A DNA stretch of 64,000 nt from NCBI RefSeq assembly GCF_964355755.1, contig NC_092678.1, forward strand, positions 14,606,922 to 14,670,921, given 5' to 3'. The position numbers and the translations under genes are program-made. Under the pieces are notes generated by a model. It did not search any database, had not been told where the DNA came from, and saw nothing but the letters and a program-made list of their open reading frames with translations. Shown here in pieces: positions 45,257 through 57,470 of this stretch. The first letter of the stretch is position 1; each line of letters opens with the position of its first letter. Source of the stretch: Antedon mediterranea (taxonomy: Eukaryota; Echinodermata; Crinoidea; Comatulida; Antedonidae).

Positions 45257-46310
45257 GAAAGTACAGTTGCATCTATTGTTTTTGTAATCAAGATGACATC
45301 AGAACCAACAATGTTCCTCAAGCCTGTAGATATCTCAAGGCCTACAAGTCTTTTGTAGACCATGGCAGTGAACAAAAAGAAGCAAAACAATATCGCACAG
45401 CGTTGTTAGACCATACCTGGTAGACATTGAATTATACAGGGTAGGTAAATAATCATAACCACCTCTTTAGAAAGTTTAATACACACTCCAAACAATGAAA
45501 TGTGTGTTTGTACTTCATATTATTTATTAAAGAACAATGTTAGTATAAAATAACTGTCGAAACAAACAATTGTTACAGTAATTTATAAATATACCTCTTT
45601 TCTTTATTAAATATTCCCTCAATCAACTATTTTTCCAGGTGTCAATATGTTATAATATTCAACATGCGACAGGATGCTGACATCTTGACTGGTAAATTCA
45701 AATGTTGTTTCAACTTTACATTGACATTACATAATAACTCAATTGGTCAAGTTGCTCTTTAAATATACATTGTCCCTTTGAGCATAGAATTTCAAAATTG
45801 TTTATCCTATTTTGATGCATAATAAAGCAAACCTTTGGCTGGAACTTATTTTCCTATGAATTATCCATATATTATCATTATCTGCTACAAGAAATAGTTG
45901 TTAACATTTTTAAAATATAATAATTTTGATGCTCATTTTTTATGCAGATTGACATTTATTTGGTTGACCAATATTGTTTAATCTCAGGTGATCATCTAGC
46001 AGAAAGAGAAAATCAGAAGCTGCAGCACATTGACATGCTACAAAGTACAATGATTAAAATCCAGTCTTTAGAAGAGAATCTTGAGCATTTAAGAAATGAA
46101 CTCTCAGTGTCACTTGTGACAAAACAGCATAGTAAGATTGCAGAGACTGGCCACAGAATAAATCTAAAAGAACAAGAGGTCAAAGACTTGGTCAGTCCTA
46201 CATTATACACCTTTAAAATTATGTCTAAAACATGCAAATACTATAAAAATTAATGCCATATTTCTTTTATATATTTTATATAGCGAACTACTATGAACCA
46301 AGAGATTTGA
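45257..46310 (+). CDS. Unrecognised four-exon gene, 3' part (zinc-motif plus coiled coil)
   Basis: Exons: 45257-45418, 45639-45691, 45988-46190, 46284-46310 (TGA). Introns are GT-AG and phases match at all three joins (2/1, 1/2, 0/0), which is hard to get by chance. Exon 1 reads KYSCIYCFCNQDDIRT with a C-x2-C-x-C cluster, then RYLKAYKSFVDHGSEQKEAK. The join to exon 2 gives DHTWCQYVIIFNMRQD. Exon 3 is a likely coiled coil (HIDMLQSTMIKIQSLEENLE, HLRNELSVSL). The protein ends KDLRTTMNQEI. The first donor (GTAGAC) and third donor (GTCAGT) are weak. Upstream exons are missing. It could be a host gene inside the ankyrin intron or part of a transposon; the Cys-rich exon is reminiscent of unclassified transposon proteins. 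Confidence 0.6.
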
Positions 46311-46332
46311 AACTGGACCTCTATGTACAAAA

Positions 46333-46488
46333 ATGGACGAGGTATTTAGAAAAAATAAATTCCTCGACAGCAGTACCATGGAAACAGTTTTGTGGGAAAT
46401 CATGAAGTCACATCTGACGTTTATTTCACCTGAGATCCAGCATGAAGTAACTAGGCCGGTAACTAAGTGGAGAAAAGTTGAGGAATAG
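46333..46488 (+). CDS. Short ORF downstream of the four-exon gene, 51 aa
   Basis: MDEVFRKNKFLDSSTMETVL, then IMKSHLTFISPEIQHEV and KWRKVEE before the stop. The composition looks coding and non-repetitive. It overlaps what would be the 3' UTR of the preceding gene and lies in another frame. It may be the true C-terminal exon reached by a different acceptor, or a separate remnant. Family not recognised. Confidence 0.4.
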   Translation: MDEVFRKNKFLDSSTMETVLWEIMKSHLTFISPEIQHEVTRPVTKWRKVEE

Positions 46489-46650
46489 TTTGCTATTTCT
46501 CAGTTAATTGTTACAGTATTGCATATTATTATGTACAGTATACTGTATGAATGGTAGTATTTTTGTGTGTTATTGCTAGAACAATGATTTTGAAAATATT
46601 TAACAAATGGTATATGAATTGTAATTGAATTTAATTTTTGGGAAGCTATT

Positions 46651-47559
46651 TAATTTTAATTTGGTTTATATATATTATTGATTGATAACGGAAATTGATG
46701 TTATTTAGTGATTTAGATTGTGATTGCATATATAATACAATACAAATATGAAAGAAATATGCATTTATAATTAAATATCTAATGTCGCAGTACTCTATAG
46801 CTTCTTTCTATTAATATATTACAGATCTTTGACTAAGACATGCTAGGTAGGCTGCTAGTCTTTAACCTGCTGATGATGTAGCCTAGCCTATATAGTATAG
46901 GCCTAGCTAGGCCTGTAACCTGGCCTACTCTGTACTCCTCTCTCCCAATATGAATGATTATTAAAAAAGCTTAGGCCTAGGCTAGGCCTAATTTTTAATT
47001 AGGACCAGGAACAAGTAATTAATCAGCTTTATAACAGGTCAACTGTCACTCAGGCCCCCGAATAGACATGTTTACGTGTTAAAATAAACAGTTATTTTAT
47101 TTTAATTTGGTTTATATATTAATAATTATTTATTGATAACGGAAATTGATGTTATTTACTGATTTAGATTGTGATTGCATATCAAAATAATAAATATACA
47201 ATACAAATATGAAAGAAATATGCATTTATGATTAAATATCTAATGTCACAGTACTCTATAGCTTCTTTCTATTAATATATTACAGATCTTTGACTACGAC
47301 ATGCTAGGTAGGCTGCTAGCCTTTAACCTGCTGATGATGTAGCCTAGCCTATTATATAATATAGGCCTAGCTAGTCCTGTAGCCTGGCCTACTCTGTACT
47401 CCTCTCCCAATATGAATGATTATTAAAAAAGCTTAGGCCTAGACTAGGCCTAATTTTTAATTAGGACCAGGAACAAGTAATTAATCAGCTTTATAACAGG
47501 TCAACTGTCACTCAGGCCCTCCGAATATACATGTTTACGTGTTAAAAATAAACAGCCAT
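46651..47559. repeat. Tandem duplication, unit about 446 bp
   Basis: 46651-47096 is repeated at 47097-47559: both copies carry 'acggaaattgatgttattta', 'gacatgctaggtaggctgct', 'ccaatatgaatgattattaa' and 'ggaccaggaacaagtaatta'. The copies differ at scattered sites. Both are rich in 'taggcctag' words. No ORF. Confidence 0.9.
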
Positions 47560-48130
47560 TAGTCTTACACAGCTGGTTTTAACCACGCAAGGGAGCCTGG
47601 GCATAGCCTATTATAAGCTAGCATAGGAAAAAATCCAGCCAGGCAATATGAATACGATCCTTGTTAAAACATTCAAGGATAACTAAAGTATCCAACTAAA
47701 TCAAAGAATTCAACAGAAAAAATTATTTTTAAACTGATATGGAAAACAACATTTATACCTACTTTTTTAAATGTATCGCTTGAGAAAAAAACTGGCGTTG
47801 GGTGTACAATTTTCAATTACATTACCTCTTAAAATCCACGTGATAAAACGACGACAACATGTTTTTCACCTTCATCCAGGGTTGTTCTAATGAATATTCA
47901 TTATTTTTCTGACTTTCGCGGTCTTTATTTGTTTTTATTGGCTATTAAAAAACAGTCGTTTTATGCTTGATTGCTTCCGGGTTTCCTCATGTGGTTTGTA
48001 TACAATATGTTTTCGGAATCGCTACTCCATAAAACGCTATGAAACGTTGGGGGCGCTGCACTTAATTCATATTTCTGGAACAGCTGTGATTGAACCACTA
48101 AGTGCTGCCTGACGTACCGTACGTCTTCAT
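47560..48130. other. No gene seen
   Basis: AT-rich sequence with a slightly GC-richer patch (48030-48120). From 48130 it matches the ankyrin intron modules ('cttcattattatgta', 'cataaggtaatagggataga' also at 37958-38020). Confidence 0.4.
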
Positions 48131-48492
48131 TATTATGTATTAATACATCTTCATATCACATAGCATAAGGTAATAGGGATAGAGATAATTTATTGAATGA
48201 ATTATCAATTTAACTAAGTTTTATGTGGACATGTCATTATACAATGGTTGAATTTAGAATGATGACTGGAAGCAGTGTTCACATTAATCTGTATGTATAA
48301 ACTATACGATTATGATTTCTTTTGACAGTAAAATTGCAAAATTAGGGAATCCACAGACAATTGATATAATTCAGTCTACGTTCAGAGCATAAGCACCAGC
48401 AAAACCTTTTATTTTAACTTATTTGTGTATTATTTATCATTGCATAACTAAAATGATTTTCTGCAATAACCTGTATGCATAATTTTTTATAG

Positions 48493-48597
48493 GACGGAAA
48501 CACCCCGCTGCATGAATACATGCGTTCAAATAAACCTACCTTAGAAGTAGTAAACTATCTCAGGAAACAAGGTGCTTCAATAACAGCACTAAATAAG
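48493..48597 (+). CDS. Ankyrin-repeat exon, type C (copy C1)
   Basis: 105 bp between 'tatag' and 'gtaata', phase 0-0, DGNTPLHEYMRSNKPTLEVV then NYLRKQGASITALNK. The nearest of the three types to the ankyrin consensus (DGNTPLH, VxYL, GA). Its intron (48180-48492) is homologous to those before the other C copies. Confidence 0.87.
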
Positions 48598-49524
48598 GTA
48601 ATATAGGGTTACAGATAAGTTATTATGATTAAACCTATAACGTACGAATGATCTGCACCGCAACAATATCTTATCCACTTTTTTTTATATCATATTACAA
48701 TTGACTGAGTTATTTAGAATTACTTGCTGCAATAATTATTTAGTAGTAATTAAACAAGATCCTACTGTTATTGTTATTGGTATATTGACTATGTTTTATG
48801 TGGATGTCATTATAAAAGAACTGAATTTAGAATCATGACAGAAAGCAATGTTCACGTTAACCTGTATATTTGTTTGACATAACCTTGAGTAATTATCTGG
48901 TGGCAATCAAACACACCTCAGATCACAAGTGTGGTGTTGTTCATAACTCTATACCTGCATCAGATGGGTAACAGCAATCAAATACAGTTGGACACCACTA
49001 ACGTTCGTGGTACCGAGATTAAATCTCTAAATGAGAAATGAAAATATATATATTTTTTAATTATCAGCTTCGTTTTATTTTTATTGTATAACATAAATAA
49101 ATAAATGATTTGTAACGAACTTGAGAGAAAAGTGGCTTACGTACGTATTCATTGTTATTTGATAATATACCTTCATAAAGGCGGTTTTTGACATAGGGCA
49201 AGAAATAATTTATGGAATGAAATATTAATTTAACAATGTCTTATGTGGACATGTCATTATAAAGTGGTTGAATTTAGAATCATGACAGAAAGCAATGTTC
49301 ACATTTACCTGTGTAATCTACACGACTATGATTTCTTTTACCATTAATATTTCAAAATAAGGCAATGCACAGACAATTGATATGATTCGGTCTACGTTTA
49401 CATCATATGCACCATCAAAACCTTTTATTTCAATTTCTTTATGTATTATTTATCATTGCATAACTAAAATTATTTGCTGCAATAACGTGTATGTGTAAAC
49501 TTCATGATTATAATTTATGTATAG

Positions 49525-49578
49525 AACGGAAACACCCCGCTGCATGAATACATGCCTTCATTATTATGCAATGATAAA
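49525..49578 (+). pseudogene. Decayed ankyrin exon, type C (truncated copy C2)
   Basis: After a good acceptor it reads NGNTPLHEYMPS and then leaves the exon for intron-type sequence ('ttattatgcaatgat'), stopping at TAA after LLCNDK. The second half of the repeat and the donor are absent. A deletion or unequal exchange joined the exon to the middle of an intron module. Confidence 0.75.
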
Positions 49579-49902
49579 TAAACATAAATACATTTCTTCG
49601 TGAAATTGGTATATTAAGAAATGAATATAGTAATTTAACTATGTTTTATGTATAGGCATGCCTTTATAAAAGGGTTGAATTTAGAATCATGACCAAAAGC
49701 AATGTTCATGCTAACATGTATGCATAATTACATGATTATGATTTCTTTCATCAGTAAAATTACAAAATAAAAGACAATTGATATAATTCGTTCTACGTTC
49801 ACAACAGCAAAGCCTTTAATTTCAATTTCTTTGTGTATTAACTATAATTATGTTCTGCAATAACCTGTTTGTATAAACTTCATTATTATAATTTCTTTTT
49901 AG

Positions 49903-50007
49903 GGTGGAAACACCCCGCTGCATGAATACATGCGTTCAAATGAACCTACATTAGAAGTAGTGAAATATCTCACGGAACAAGGTGCATCAGTAGCATCACT
50001 TAATAAG
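49903..50007 (+). CDS. Ankyrin-repeat exon, type C (copy C3)
   Basis: 105 bp, phase 0-0, GGNTPLHEYMRSNEPTLEVV then KYLTEQGASVASLNK, acceptor 'tttttag', donor 'gtaata'. It has the cleanest ankyrin pattern of all copies. A pogo-related repeat starts 30 bp after the donor. Confidence 0.88.
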
Positions 50008-50038
50008 GTAATATACTGTAGGTCTAAAGATAATTTGT

Positions 50039-52560
50039 ATGACTAGATGGCACGCTCGCTTCGCTCGCGTACCATCTAGGGGTGCTCACAGATGGTTCTC
50101 GAATACAGTAGAATCCACGGACGGGGACTTTTTTGGGACACTAAACAAAAACGGAAGTGTCCCCCTAATTGGGGTATTCAGAAATAGAGACAACAAAACC
50201 AATACTGGATTCCATAAAGGACAATTAATTTATGTGGATTAAAGAAATTAGGGAGAAATGGAAATGTATGTACGGGAATTGGGCGGCGGCACGTGGTGGT
50301 GGTGATGGAACCGCAGTAATAAAGTTGATTGTATTTATATATTATAAGAACCAAACTAAATAAATAGACCTAGACATTCTGCGAAATGGAAATCGGAAAT
50401 TCAAGCTCCTATTCAGTGAAAAATTAAACTGTAGTCTACCTAAATATTTAGGGCAAATCATCGGTTGTGGTGTTGAACTTCCTGTAAACATTTGTGTGAA
50501 CCAAACTGGGTCGAATTTCTGTCATGAGTACTGATTTGTTGGCCTGTGATTTATGACGCCTAAGGGATCTATAGACTTATTTTTTAGAATAATGTACGTA
50601 CCTGTCAGATACAATTGTCTTGTGTCGTATAATAAATAAGTACTGTAATAGTTACTGAAGTTACTATTACAATCTCGTCAATGAAAACACGAAAATGTAT
50701 ATGCACTTACTTATGAAAACGTATACAGTATTATACTCAGTTATTGAAACAGTAGGTTTAAAAAAGTTTCGTTTGTCTGTAAAATGATGTAATCAAGCTG
50801 TTTACATGAGTCTTAATTTATAAGCACATCAATAATAAAATAGTTTATCTATCCTGTAATTGGCGAGATTATGGTCGCTGTTGAATGAAATAAAGCCAAT
50901 CGGTATCATATTTGTACAGAAACGTTTTCGCGGCCGAAGGGTGTAACCTAAATTCGTTGTATTATCGTCAAAAACTAACTGTAACTAAACTTACATAGAA
51001 AGTAGGGTATCATAAATTTGGCCTTAGCACTCGGGGGAGTGGCTAAGATGAAGTCCGTGGGACTACTAAATATAAATTGTAATGAACATCGAGGGACATA
51101 AATAGGAATATTTCATGTTTCATTATCAATGTATAATAAATGAAAACTGTTTACCGATTCAAATAATAGAAATTGGTTTTTAACATTTTCCGAACCTATT
51201 GCAAGTTTATTCTCAAAGGGCCCATATATTTACCTACCGTATGTGTTAAACCAAGGGCTCATAAATTTACCTACAGTACTTGTGTTAAACCAAACTGGAT
51301 GTTCCATTCATCGCAAATCAATACATTTGTATAATCGTATATTAAATCTATCAAAATAGTATTTTTTAAAGAAAATCGGCCTGTCTTCAACATTATGATG
51401 GTGTACTCTAGCAATCTATCAAAATAGTATTTTTAAAAAAAAATCGGCCTGTCTTCAACATTATGATGGTGTACTCTAGCTGTTCAACCGGTTTTCAGCT
51501 ATTAAAAACAATTATCGTAGGAGGAGATAGGAAAATGCGAAGCCTCCTCGCTATGTAACATTAGGGTTGAGGGATGGGAAAGCGGATAGGTACAAAGAGG
51601 AACAATTTTTAAATATATTCTTTATCCACTGAGTAACGAAATATTTTGTTCATGTTTTATAGGCCTATAAATAATATACCTCTAAATACAATAGGCCTAA
51701 AACATTTGCGATTTAATACTTTGTTAAAACTGTCACTGTCATAATCGATTGAAATATTAAAGTACATGTCACGATACACCACTACGACGTTTATATTTTT
51801 GGTAATTATTAATTAATACAAACGTTGAGAAGGAACTGTCAGTATAAAGTTTATTTGTATATCTAACAGTAGAGCCTATCCACAGTCTCAGTAATAAAGT
51901 TTATTTGTATATATTTTTATATTACATCTAACAGTACGAACATTCACAGTAAGAAATGTTCGATTCAAATAAAAAATAGTTAATAGGTATTTACAGTATT
52001 GTCAAAGTATTGCAAGTTTATTCTCAAAGGGCCCATATATTTACCTACCGTATGTGTTAAACCAAGGGCTCATAAATTTACCTACAGTACTTGTGTTAAA
52101 CCAAATTCTGGCAGACTGAGAGATTGGGATGTTCCATTCATCGCAAATCAATACATTTGTATAATCGTATATTAAATCTATCAAAATAGTATTTTTTAAA
52201 GAAAATCGGCCTGTCTTCAACATTATGATGGTGTACTCTAGCTGTTCAACCGGTTTTCAGCTATTAAAAACAATTATCGTAGGAGGAGATAGAAAAATGC
52301 GAAGCCTCCTCGCATTTTTTTGGCGGGTATTTTTCAAGATGGACATCCATTAGACAGTGTATACCACGATCGGAAAACACCCCTATTTGGGGCAAATCTT
52401 TGAACCTAAATTCGTTTTAATCGTCAATAACTAATTATCTAACTCAATTTAATTAGTAAACAGGGTTACATCAGGCGGTTAAAATCAGTACCGAAAGTAC
52501 GAACCAACTTTACATACCATCGAGTGAAAATTCTAGAAGTAAGGCGCGATTTACCGAATT
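50039..52560. mobile_element. Non-autonomous pogo-related repeat, internally duplicated
   Basis: Starts with the hairpin 'agatggcacgc..cgcgtaccatct' (50043-50077), as at the end of the pogo-like element (32273). 51595-52010 matches its non-coding part 32560-32940. No transposase is present. The end 'gttaaaatcagtaccgaaag' (about 52490) recurs at 56582. After 52580 the ankyrin intron resumes ('acgtacgtgtgatctgc'). Confidence 0.6.
51201..52250. repeat. 811-bp-offset duplication with a 67-bp inner repeat
   Basis: 51201-51411 ('gcaagtttattctcaaaggg' to 'ggtgtactctagc') recurs at 52012-52245. Within the first copy, about 67 bp (51345-51411) are repeated directly at 51412-51479. A diverged third copy lies at 56140-56355. 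Confidence 0.85.
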
Positions 52561-52599
52561 TTGCCCTTACGTAAATTTATATATAGATTACACCTTTAA

Positions 52600-53040
52600 C
52601 GTACGTGTGATCTGCGCCGCAAACATATCTTATCCTCCTTATTTTATATCATATTACAATAATTGATTGAGTTATTTATAATTACTTGCTGAAATAAATA
52701 TTTAGTAGTAATTAAACAAGATCCTACACAGTTATTGTGAGATTGGTATATTGTGCAATGAAATTGTTAATTTAACTATGTTTTATGTGGATAAATTGGT
52801 TGAATTTAGAATGATGACAGAAAGCAATGTTTTTATTAACCTGTATGTATAAACTACATTTAATATTATGATTTATGTTATCGGTAAAATTTTAAAATAA
52901 GGAAATGCACAGACAACTGATATAATTCGGTCTACGTTCACAACAGCATAGCCTTTAATTTCAATCATTTGTGTATTAACTATAATTATTTTCTGCAATA
53001 ACCTGTATGTATAAACTCCATGATTATAATTTCTTTATAG
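52600..53040 (+). repeat. Intron module preceding a type C exon
   Basis: This module shares with 48640-48890, 49205-49524, 49610-49902 and 56700-57118 the words 'cctgtatgtataaact', 'gcacagacaa.tgatataatt' and 'gcaataacctgtatg'. Each normally ends at the acceptor of a C exon. Confidence 0.8.
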
Positions 53041-53067
53041 GACGGAAATACCCCACTGCATGAATAA
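53041..53067 (+). pseudogene. Decayed ankyrin exon, type C (truncated copy C4)
   Basis: After the acceptor 'tttatag' it reads DGNTPLHE and then TAA. The sequence leaves the exon at the same codon region where C2 is cut, and no donor or second helix follows. Confidence 0.75.
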
Positions 53068-53069
53068 TT

Positions 53070-54268
53070 AGTCATTTGAATGATAGTGTTTAGCGATTTG
53101 TTTCCTCAAAAATTTAAAATTAAAATTCTAGCAAATTGACTACGTCGCCCATGCACCATGTAAAACTGCACCGTACAAGTTTCTTGCAAATGCGGAATTT
53201 AATTGTTCTCCGACTTGATCCGATTTACTATAACAAATAAATAATGATTACAAAATAATATATACGGTATCTATCATACAGTACAACATAAATAATTCTA
53301 TACAATAATAATATACCTTACATAAGTATCTAAATAAGTCATAGATAAAAAAATACAATATAAATAATTCTTGGTTTAAAATAATTACAACTATAATAAT
53401 AATAAGATAAGTCTCAATTGCTTACCAAAGATATGCCTGGATAACATGTGCAGCTATAGCTATACACTATATCAATTACTACTGTACTACAGCTTTAGGC
53501 TTCTAAGTAAGGCTTGGTACATCTACCACTTATATAGGCTTCTAAGTAAGCCTTGGTACATCTACTACTTCTATAGGCTTCTAAATAAGCCTTTTGTGCT
53601 TGCTAGGTCCTTACCCAACAAGCCTAACTATCCAACTGCCAGCCACAGCCCAAGCAAGCTATGCCCTCGTTAGCATAACCCATATGGTTGGTCACCTGTT
53701 CACTTGACACCCTTCAGTGAACACAAGCACAGTATACCTAGCTTGGATTTACACCATGCATGTACACTATACTAGTACAAAAATGCCTTTCATTAAATGT
53801 TACTTCAAACAAAAGTTAAAACACAAAATCATGTTGTTAATATTAATTATAAGTACTGTAACTTTATTCCGTGAATTAGTTACCTTCGAAGAGACGTAGC
53901 TTAACATTGCCTGAGTTATTACCAGATTGAGGGCGCAGTTATTTTGTATGGAAGGCTGCACTCAATTTTAAGTTTTTAATCTGGAGATATTTAGCTTTTA
54001 AAACGTATTCATGGATGTTTTACTATGTTTAAATTTAATTTAAACGCCTACCATCTAGCTCGTGCCCATAGATGGTTCTCGAATACCTAGTCATTTCAGC
54101 GTTAAAAAACTGGCGATTTCCAGGACAATAATACATGTCGTTTACAGGAAAGAATAAATAGACACTGTGATTTATGTGCTCAACTAAAATATGCACCATG
54201 GGAACTATAATGGAAAATGTTCATCTGGTTTGTAGTAATAAGTTATTTGAAATGTTCTTTTTTCCAAA
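53070..54268. other. No gene seen; short ~43-bp tandem repeat
   Basis: 53495-53600 holds three units with 'ataggcttctaagtaagcct' and 'tggtacatctac'. The ORF across it (53446-53673) is a by-product. 54047-54110 carries the pogo-type end phrase 'agatggttctcgaatac'. Confidence 0.5.
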
Positions 54269-54799
54269 CCAACAATAACCTTGACAGTTTCGCTGTCCTG
54301 ATCGGACAGCTACTTTAGAAGTAATGATGATCTATCATCAAATAGATTGACCTCTAGTGGGCCTATTCTGTTTAATGACAGGTCATACACGTGACTGAGT
54401 TGGTGGGCGCCTTCGTCTTTGTTGATGATTTGGTTTCTTCGTCGGCGGATCCAGATGGCTTCCGTGTTGCATCGGTTGTTTACATATGTTTCCCTGTCGA
54501 TGATGCTAGGTTGTGTCCAGTATGATGTGGTTTAACTGAAAGGCATGATCTGCTCTAGCTGATTTGCTCATTTCCTTTTCTGATTCTCGATGTGATTGAG
54601 GAGTGAAGTTCCTTCTCTGTTGGGTTACCTTTTCTGTTTCTTTTCTTTGTTCTTTTAATCTTGTGCCAAAACAAGGACTCGTTTCTCCAACGTAAGTGTG
54701 ATCACTTAATTTCGTAGCCACTGTTAATTTGTCGATTTGGTCATTAGTGTTGATCCATCCGATCAGGAAAGCAAAACTGTCAAGGTTAGTTTACTAATT
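54269..54799 (-). pseudogene. Penelope-like fragment with GIY-YIG end, flanked by inverted repeats
   Basis: Minus-strand translation from about 54760: KLSDHTYVGETSPCFGTRLK (the YIG part of a GIY-YIG nuclease is YVG), RADHAFQLNHIILDTT and, in another frame, VNNRCNTEAIWIRRR and NKDEGAHQLSHVYD, the usual Penelope C-terminus. Frame breaks lie near 54535. The ends are inverted copies: 'ccttgacagtttcgctgtcc' with 'tgatcgga' (54281-54308) and 'tccgatcaggaaagcaaaac' with 'tgtcaagg' (54758-54785). Confidence 0.78.
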
Positions 54800-54879
54800 G
54801 TTGATTAGGAAAAAAGAAAATTTCAAAATAAAAAAAAAATAATCCTGGAAAATACTTAATTTGTGTTTTGAATGTAACA

Positions 54880-56700
54880 TTAGGGTTGATGGATGGGGAA
54901 AAGGATAGGTATAAAGAGGAACAATTTTTAAAGATATTATGTATCCTTATTAACAAAAAAAAACAATGTTTTCATGTTTTAAAAATAATATACCACTAAA
55001 CACAGTAAAACATTGCGATGTAAAACTTTGTTGAAACTGTTAATTAGTAGGCCTAATGGTTTTTTAATTGTTTCTTAGAGCCAATTCATACTTAAGTTTG
55101 TTCCTACCCACCAAAGTTTTTCTGCTTTTAGGGCATGTGATCCTTCGTACCACCGTAGGCCTATCCTCTACTGGCTTTACAGGAAGGTGATGGTTGGATG
55201 GTTTAACTACAATAATAGATATCTGTACATAATATACGGCGACTGAAAACGCTAGCTCATTATCCGTTTAAAAAAAACTATATCCAACCACTGCAGCACA
55301 GATTGAAAAACAAAATTGATCGAATTTCTGTTATGACTGTACATGCCTAAACGACGCCTGAGGGAATAGACACTTGTAGAAAAGAGATTGGAATGTTCCA
55401 TTCATAGCAAATCAATACATTTTGTATAAACGTATATAAATCTATGAAAATAATTATTATTTTTTTTAAGAAAGTCTTCAACATTATGATTCTGTATTCA
55501 GGCTGTTCAACCAGTTTTCAGTTATTAAAGACAATCATCGTAGTACGAGATAGGATTTTTTTTTTACAGAAACGAAATAGACACACTGATTTATGCAGTC
55601 AACCAAAATTAGCATCCTGTGAATTCTTCCGAAATAGAAACTTGTCAAAAAATGAGTTCAAAATTGTGATTGATAAACAAATCCAATGTGTGTTTTGTAT
55701 GTAACATTAGGGTAGAGGGATGGGGAAGAGGATAGGTACAAAGAGGAACAAGTTTTTAATATATTCTATCCACTCAGAAACAAAATATTTTGTTCAAGCT
55801 TTATAGGCCTATAAATAATATACCACTAAATACAGTAAAACACGTGCGATGGGATGTAATACTTTGTTAAAACTGTCATTGTCATAGTCGATTGAAATAG
55901 TAAAGTACATGTAACGATACACCACTACAACATTTATATGTTTTGTAATTATTGATTAATACAAACGTTGAGAAGGAACTGTCAGTATAAAGTCTATTTG
56001 TATATTATGTGCGGCTTTGTATATATTTCAAATAATTGTTTGTATTATATCTAACAGTACCAACACTCACAATAAGAAATTTGCGATCCAAATGGCAATC
56101 AAACGCCTATTAAACATACTTACAGTATTGTATAGCATTGCAATACTATCTGTGTTTATTCTCCAAGGGCCCGTAAATTGACTTACTTGTGTTAAACCAT
56201 TGAGGTATACCTCCATGGTTAAACCAATTAATTTGGAATGTTCCACTCATCACAAATCAATATATTTGTATAAACGTATATTAAATGTATCAAAATAGTA
56301 TTAAAAACAAAAATTGGCCTGTTTTCAACATTATGATGCTGTATTCGAGCAGCTGTTCAATCGGTTTTCAGCCATTACAAACATTTATCGTAGGAGGAGA
56401 TAAGAAATGCGAGGCATCCTCTTATTATTGCGTGCGGGTATTTTTCAAGATGGACATCCATTAGACATAGTATCGAAAAACACCCCTATTTGAGGCAAAT
56501 CGTTGAACCTAAATTCGTTTTAGTTGTCAGAAACTAATTATCTAACTCAATTTAATTAGTAAACAGGGTTACATCAGATGGTTAAAATCAGTACCGAAAG
56601 CACGAACCAACTTTATATACCATCGAGTAAAAATTCTAGAAATAACCTGCGATTTACCGAATTTTGCCCATACGTAAATGTATATATAAATTACCCCTTT
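54880..56700. mobile_element. Non-autonomous pogo-related repeats, further copies
   Basis: 54880-55050 and 55700-56150 match 51540-52010 ('tataggcctataaataatat', 'gtacatgtaacgatacacca'). 56140-56690 matches 52010-52580, ending in the same 'gttaaaatcagtaccgaaag' phrase before the ankyrin intron. No ORF with recognisable motifs. Confidence 0.6.
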
Positions 56701-57118
56701 TACGTACGTATGATCTGCACCGCAAACATATGTTATCCACTTTATTTTATATCATATTACAATTGATTGAGTTATTTAAAATTACTTGGTGCAATAATTA
56801 TTTAGTAGTAATTAAACAAGATTCTACAGTTATTTTGCAATGAAAGTATTAATTTAACTATGTTGTATGTATACATGTCATTATAGAAAGGTTGAATTTA
56901 TAATCATGACAGAAAACAATGTTCACATTAATCTGTATGTATAAACTACACGGTTTTGATTTATTTTATACGTCAAGTTTTTAAATAATGGAATACACAG
57001 ACAATTAATATAATTCGATCTACGTTCACAACATATGCACCAGTAAAACCTTTTATTTCAATTTTGTTTTTTTTTTATTTATAATCTAACTATAATTATT
57101 CGCTGCAATAACCTGTAT
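56700..57118 (+). repeat. Orphan type C intron module without its exon
   Basis: Matches 52600-53010 up to 'gcaataacctgtatgg', then breaks off at about 57119 into SINE/tRNA-like sequence. The acceptor and the C exon that should follow are missing. Confidence 0.75.
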
Positions 57119-57129
57119 GGATGAATGCG

Positions 57130-57190
57130 GTTCCGCCGCTATCCAATCGAGTTTAAACAATACCATGAAAGCCGCAGTTGTCTATTTTTT
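57130..57190 (+). repeat. Truncated copy of the tRNA-like SINE start
   Basis: 'cgctatccaatcgagtttaa' and 'gaaagccgcagttgtct' match 57725-57770 with a few changes, then stop inside the D-arm. Confidence 0.55.
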
Positions 57191-57317
57191 GTTTTGTTTA
57201 TGCTGGTTTATTAAAACAAAGCCATGGCAGTACAAAAGTAAATTGCGTCCAGTAACTTTAATATAACATAAATACCAAAATAAGCAAAATTTACACAAAC
57301 ATTCAATATAAAAATAT

Positions 57318-57470
57318 ATATATCTATATATAAATTATGGTTTATTCTGACATAGGCGAGCACAATGGAAAAACATCGGAACTAATCTCCGCCTTGGATA
57401 CATACCTTATCAATCTCAGATGTACCGCGAAACGTATATTTGATAACATTAGGTTTCAGTACTACGCCAT
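57318..57470 (-). repeat. Dispersed repeat, copy 3 (reverse)
   Basis: In reverse it matches 14220-14357, including the 'accataatttatatata' edge and 'gcctatgtcag'. Confidence 0.6.

Noticed and set aside
45109-45390. Minus-strand ORF of 93 codons
   Set aside because: It overlaps the phase-consistent plus-strand exon at 45257-45418 and has no motif.
53446-53673. ORF with repeated 'RLLSKPWYIY' units
   Set aside because: It follows a ~43-bp DNA tandem repeat; no sign of selection on the protein can be seen and no splice context.
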